The notes beneath the pieces were generated by a model that searched no databases, was not told the DNA's origin, and saw only the letters and a list, made by a program, of their open reading frames with translations. The position numbers and the translations under genes were made by a program. Positions 6,711 to 9,659 of a stretch of DNA of 9,659 nt are shown in pieces; within the stretch, counting starts at the first letter, position 1, and the number at the start of each line of letters is the position of its first letter. This DNA is from a bacterium (GTDB lineage Bacteria; UBP14; UBA6098; B30-G16), in NCBI GenBank assembly GCA_003645115.1, contig QNEG01000034.1:1-9659 (forward strand). Reading direction: 5' to 3'.

Positions 6711-7793
6711 ATGAATGATAAAAAATTTCGCCCTGTGTTCTGGGATAGCGATGAGGATTGTCTCTACATTTTAGACCAGAGAAAACTTCCCCATAAAGAA
6801 GTGTGGAGGAAACTAACCACATTGGCTCAGGTGGAAAAAGCGATAAACACTCTGGCGGTTCGTGGCGCTCCATTACTCGGCATAGTGGCGGCTTATGGCG
6901 TTTATCTCGGTGTAAGAAAATGTCGTGGCGGGCAGAAAAAGTTTTTCAAAAAATTGGATGAAGTAATAAAACGATTGGGAAATACTCGCCCCACAGCGGT
7001 GAATCTTTTCGCTACTCTTCGAAGAATACAGGAAGCGAAATGGCTATCACAATCATTTTCTGTGGATAAAATAAAACAAGAAATTTTTAATCTCGGCGAA
7101 CGAATATTAGCAGAGGAAGAGGAACAAAGTTATTCTATCGCCCGTAATGGCGCCGATATTCTGGATACCAGCATCCGAGTCCTGACTCATTGCAATACTG
7201 GAGTATTAGCTGCGGGTGGTATCGGAACCGCACTGGGAATTATATATGAGGCACATCGAAGAGGTTATGTGGAGGATGTTTTGGTGGATGAAACTCGACC
7301 ATTACTGCAAGGCGCAAGACTTACCGCATGGGAACTGCAAAGATGGAATATACCATACAAAATAGTGATAGATAGTGCTGCTCCATCACTTATCGCAAAT
7401 GGCGTAGTGGATGTAGTGATAGTGGGTGCAGATAGGATAGTCCGCAATGGCGATGTGGCAAACAAAATCGGCACATATTCTCTGGCGCTCGCAGCACACA
7501 AACATCGTATTCCATTTATAGTGGCTGCTCCAACCAGCAGTTTCGACCTCTCACTTATCGACGGTGAAAAAATCGAAATAGAGTTGCGACCAAAAGATGA
7601 GGTTCTTTCATTTGCTGGGAAATCAATCGCTCCACCGCAGGCTCGAGCATTCACTCCCGCATTCGATATTACACCAGCAGAACTAATCTCGGCAATAGTC
7701 ACCGAGCGAGGAGTAATAGAAAAACCGGATATTCATAAAATATCGGCGCATATATCACGAGGAAGTCTGGCAATCGATATGGCTGAATTGTAA
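6711..7793 (+). CDS. mtnA: S-methyl-5-thioribose-1-phosphate isomerase
   Basis: A 360-residue member of the eIF2B-alpha/MtnA family. It isomerises 5-methylthioribose-1-phosphate to the ribulose form in methionine salvage, in the cytoplasm. Visible motifs are AVRGAPLLGI (49-58), NTRPTAVNL (91-99), THCNTG with the catalytic Cys at 161, VDETRPLLQGARLTAWEL (192-209), and GADRIVRNGDVANKIGTY with catalytic Asp at 241. The HCNTG Cys and GADRI Asp together separate true MtnA from regulatory eIF2B subunits. Ribose-1,5-bisphosphate isomerase is the main related alternative, but the RGAP and GDVANKIGTYSLA blocks favour MtnA. The GGGAGAGGA at 6700-6708 supports ATG 6711. No other mtn genes are in the window, so the rest of the salvage route must be elsewhere, or the gene serves a methylthioadenosine disposal shunt. 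Confidence 0.93.
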   Translation: MNDKKFRPVFWDSDEDCLYILDQRKLPHKEVWRKLTTLAQVEKAINTLAVRGAPLLGIVAAYGVYLGVRKCRGGQKKFFKKLDEVIKRLGNTRPTAVNLFATLRRIQEAKWLSQSFSVDKIKQEIFNLGERILAEEEEQSYSIARNGADILDTSIRVLTHCNTGVLAAGGIGTALGIIYEAHRRGYVEDVLVDETRPLLQGARLTAWELQRWNIPYKIVIDSAAPSLIANGVVDVVIVGADRIVRNGDVANKIGTYSLALAAHKHRIPFIVAAPTSSFDLSLIDGEKIEIELRPKDEVLSFAGKSIAPPQARAFTPAFDITPAELISAIVTERGVIEKPDIHKISAHISRGSLAIDMAEL

Positions 7794-7811
7794 ATCGAAC
7801 GGGGAATATAT

Positions 7812-8225
7812 ATGAAAATCGAGACCACAAAAATAGAACTTTCTACCAAGCCCGATGAAATCTACAATATAACGGACAATATCGATAGATTTATTTCTAA
7901 AATCGATGCGGTCGAGGGAACAGTATTAATCTTTGCGGTGGGTTCTACCTGCGGAATTACTACTATCGAATTCGAGCCGGGATTGAGAAGAGATTTTCCT
8001 GAAATGCTGAATAAGATTGCACCTCGAGGACATTATCATCACGATGCTACTTGGGGTGATGGCAATGGACATTCACATTTACGCTCCTCGCTAATCGGGA
8101 CATCATTGACTATTCCGGTGATAGATGGAAAACTTGCCACCGGCACCTGGCAACAGGTGGTGTTTTGCGAATTCGATGTTCGCCCAAGACAGAGAAAAAT
8201 AGTCCTTCAATTTTCTGGAAAATAA
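7812..8225 (+). CDS. YjbQ/UPF0047 family protein (secondary thiamine-phosphate synthase-like)
   Basis: A 137-residue single-domain protein of normal length for the YjbQ family. Conserved blocks are GSTCGITTIEFEPGL (44-58), HYHHD (74-78), WGDGNGHSHLRSSLIGTSL (81-99), GTWQQ (111-115) and the FDVRPRQRKI strand (121-130). The histidines line the family's metal-binding pocket. E. coli YjbQ has weak thiamine-phosphate synthase activity in vivo, hence the common name, but the true role of the family is unsettled. The first block belongs to the GST-x-GITTIE-type subgroup rather than the HT[ST]A type, and has Cys where Ala is usual in my memory of the family. GGGGAA (7801-7806) is the SD, 5 bases before ATG 7812. 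It follows mtnA by 18 bases, and its stop is embedded in the SD of the next gene. Confidence 0.88.
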   Translation: MKIETTKIELSTKPDEIYNITDNIDRFISKIDAVEGTVLIFAVGSTCGITTIEFEPGLRRDFPEMLNKIAPRGHYHHDATWGDGNGHSHLRSSLIGTSLTIPVIDGKLATGTWQQVVFCEFDVRPRQRKIVLQFSGK

Positions 8226-8230
8226 GGAGG
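8224..8230 (+). promoter_or_regulatory. Strong Shine-Dalgarno that selects an ATT start
   Basis: AAGGAGG is a perfect complement to the usual anti-SD. It ends 7 bases before ATT 8238, ideal spacing, but only 2 bases before the out-of-frame ATG at 8233, too close for efficient use. It overlaps the yjbQ-family TAA (8223-8225), so ribosomes ending that gene could restart here. Confidence 0.7.
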
Positions 8231-8237
8231 AGATGAA

Positions 8238-8600
8238 ATTCCGAGACCACCGAAATCAAGACGAGTTAGATGTCTGGGAGGAATAATAGGTTTCACGCCC
8301 ATTTGTCCACCCAATGGTCCACCTGTAGTTATGGGGTTGGACCATCTGGAAGCTATCAGACTTCACGACCTGGAACAATTGGATCAGGAACAATCCGCTC
8401 ACGCTATGGGGATTTCTCGTGCCACTTTGGGAAGGATACTTCGCCAGGCACATCGATTGGTGGCGAAAGCCTTGGTGCAGAATAGAGAATTGATTGTGGT
8501 AGGAACGAAATCGGTGGAGGTAGAATGCGAATCAGAATTTGCCAGTAGGAAACCGCCATTCAGAAAACGATATCGCGGTGGAAAAAATGATAATATTTAA
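8238..8600 (+). CDS. DUF134/UPF0251 helix-turn-helix protein, probable ATT (AUU) start
   Basis: A 120-residue putative DNA-binding protein. Read from ATT 8238 it begins (M)PRPPKSRRVRCL, matching the near-invariant MPRPRKCRRV start of DUF134 proteins. The body follows with GLDHLEAIRLHDLEQL (33-48) and the sigma-70 region-4-like helix-turn-helix QEQSAHAMGISRATLGRIL (50-68), then RLVAKALVQNRELIVVG. The C-terminal tail (about 93-120) is basic. Starting at the first in-frame ATG (8331) would remove 31 residues, including this conserved N-terminus, so that start is unlikely. The perfect SD at 8224-8230 places initiation at 8238. Family function is not established; members are presumed regulators. 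The stop codon overlaps that of the convergent gene. An ATT arising by mutation or sequencing error from ATG is the alternative. Confidence 0.85.
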   Translation: MPRPPKSRRVRCLGGIIGFTPICPPNGPPVVMGLDHLEAIRLHDLEQLDQEQSAHAMGISRATLGRILRQAHRLVAKALVQNRELIVVGTKSVEVECESEFASRKPPFRKRYRGGKNDNI

Positions 8601-9659
8601 TACGCTCCTTTACCGGAAACTACTGCGGGGATAGTCTTCAGCAATATCAATAAATCCAACCAGATAGTCCAATGTTCTATGTAATATATATCCAGTTCTA
8701 CCATTTTCTCGAATGGCAAATCACTTCTTCCCGATACTTGCCATAATCCAGTCATTCCAGGAGTGACATCGATTCTTTGCAATTGCCAGCGCTTATATTT
8801 TTCTACTTCTCGTTCCAATGGCGGACGAGGTCCAACTAATGACATCTCACCTTTTAACACATTGAAAAGTTGTGGCAATTCATCCAGCGATAATCTTCTC
8901 AATATGCGACCGACCGAAGTTATACGCGGGTCATCTTTCATCTTGAATATGGGTCCCTCTGCTTCGTTCTTGTCCAGATATTCCTTAAGTCTTTCTTCCG
9001 CATCCTTATACATAGAACGGAACTTTAACATCCGGAATTTTCTACCATTGCGACCTATTCGCTCCTGAAGAAAAAACACTGGTCCTTTGCTGGTCAATTT
9101 TATTGCGATGGCGAGAGTTAATAATAATGGCGAGAGTATAATTATCAATAGTGTGGAAAAGGTTATATCTATAATTCTTTTTGCTATTCTTTGCCAGCCT
9201 TTGAGAGCTAAATCAGCAAATGCGGTAGCGTGGACATCGCCGATATCCTCCACCACTATTTTTCCTCGAAGTAAATGCCAGAATGGCGGAACCAATTCGA
9301 ACTGCACCTGTTCTTTTCGGCATTCATAGATTATATTCAATATAGTTTCCTCATCCAGACCAGGGTGAGCCACTATCACTTCATCGAATCCTTTTTCGAT
9401 AAGTAGGTTATGCAAATCCTCGATATCGCCGAGATAAGGTAAATCGGCGGTGCATCGTTCTCCTGGTAGTGAAATCATTCCCATTAATCCCGCCGATGCC
9501 AGCGGGTCGATTCTCATCCCTTCGATTACTTCTTTTGCAAAATCTCCACAGCCGATTATCAATTTCTTCGCTACTCCGATTTTTTTCTTTATCAATGCCC
9601 GCAACATCGCTTTGTCAAATTGTTTATATAGAAAACACAGCAGAAATGTAATAAATGAA
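8597..9659 (-). CDS. Polyprenyl-phosphate sugar-1-phosphate transferase (WbaP/EpsL-like), 5' partial
   Basis: The enzyme moves a sugar-1-phosphate onto undecaprenyl phosphate at the cytoplasmic membrane, starting exopolysaccharide, O-antigen or capsule synthesis. Numbering from the internal ATG at 9607: a nucleotide-binding-like domain (KKLIIGCGDFAKEV, 14-27, to about 125), a membrane helix (about 146-170) after KRIID, then the catalytic domain with GPVFFLQERIG (175-185), KFRSM (195-199), SLDELPQL (240-247, with the Asp-Glu dyad known from PglC), SLVGPRP (256-262), PGMTGLWQVSGR (283-294) and the typical GKGAY end. The frame stays open from 9607 to the right edge and encodes a hydrophobic FITFLLCFLYKQ stretch. 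This is the expected end of the N-terminal membrane helices, so ATG 9607 is probably not the true start. The sugar cannot be read from the sequence. Confidence 0.93.
   Translation of the reverse strand, partial: SFITFLLCFLYKQFDKAMLRALIKKKIGVAKKLIIGCGDFAKEVIEGMRIDPLASAGLMGMISLPGERCTADLPYLGDIEDLHNLLIEKGFDEVIVAHPGLDEETILNIIYECRKEQVQFELVPPFWHLLRGKIVVEDIGDVHATAFADLALKGWQRIAKRIIDITFSTLLIIILSPLLLTLAIAIKLTSKGPVFFLQERIGRNGRKFRMLKFRSMYKDAEERLKEYLDKNEAEGPIFKMKDDPRITSVGRILRRLSLDELPQLFNVLKGEMSLVGPRPPLEREVEKYKRWQLQRIDVTPGMTGLWQVSGRSDLPFEKMVELDIYYIEHWTIWLDLLILLKTIPAVVSGKGAY

Noticed and set aside
7265..7702. 145-codon minus-strand open frame inside mtnA
   Set aside because: It is antisense to the conserved catalytic part of mtnA, with no SD or recognisable domain.
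8233..8286. 17-codon ORF from ATG 8233, just after the strong SD
   Set aside because: SD spacing is only 2 bases, the peptide has no recognisable feature, and the overlapping frame holds the conserved DUF134 N-terminus.

Overview
This window is chromosomal DNA from a bacterium. It carries nusB, rnpA, ssb, ddl and purF, which are core bacterial genes, at moderate-to-low GC (roughly 40-45% by eye). Arginine is often encoded by CGA or AGA. I cannot assign a phylum. The gene order is not that of E. coli or B. subtilis: rnpA sits between ssb and purF, and a Memo-AMMECR1 fusion sits beside nusB. This would fit an uncultured or deep-branching lineage, but that is inference. Nothing here looks like a phage, plasmid, insertion sequence or CRISPR locus.

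Layout. (A) Positions 1-2557, plus strand: a Memo-AMMECR1 fusion whose 5' end lies outside the window, then nusB joined by an ATGA overlap, then a metallophosphoesterase gene interrupted by two in-frame TAA codons although its 3' part is still well conserved. (B) After a 227-base gap, positions 2785-6603, plus strand: a tight run of ytxH-like, DUF948-like, ddl, ssb, rnpA and purF, with gaps of 1 to 19 bases or short overlaps. It combines envelope and peptidoglycan precursor synthesis, DNA and RNA maintenance, and purine synthesis. (C) After a 107-base gap rich in GATAATT words and inverted repeats, positions 6711-8600, plus strand: mtnA (methionine salvage), a YjbQ-family gene, and a DUF134/UPF0251 helix-turn-helix gene that appears to start at ATT. 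(D) Positions 8597-9659, minus strand: a polyprenyl-phosphate sugar-1-phosphate transferase whose 5' end lies outside the window. It meets block C tail to tail, and the two stop codons share four bases.

Both window edges cut genes. The frame of the first gene is open from base 2 and encodes the Memo PHAGY metal-ligand motif before any start codon. The last gene's frame stays open past its first internal ATG (9607) to the right edge. The observations most worth a second look are the interrupted phosphoesterase, the probable AUU start of the DUF134 gene, the displaced rnpA, the Memo-AMMECR1 fusion and the shared stop codons. I did not find a clearly new multi-gene system.
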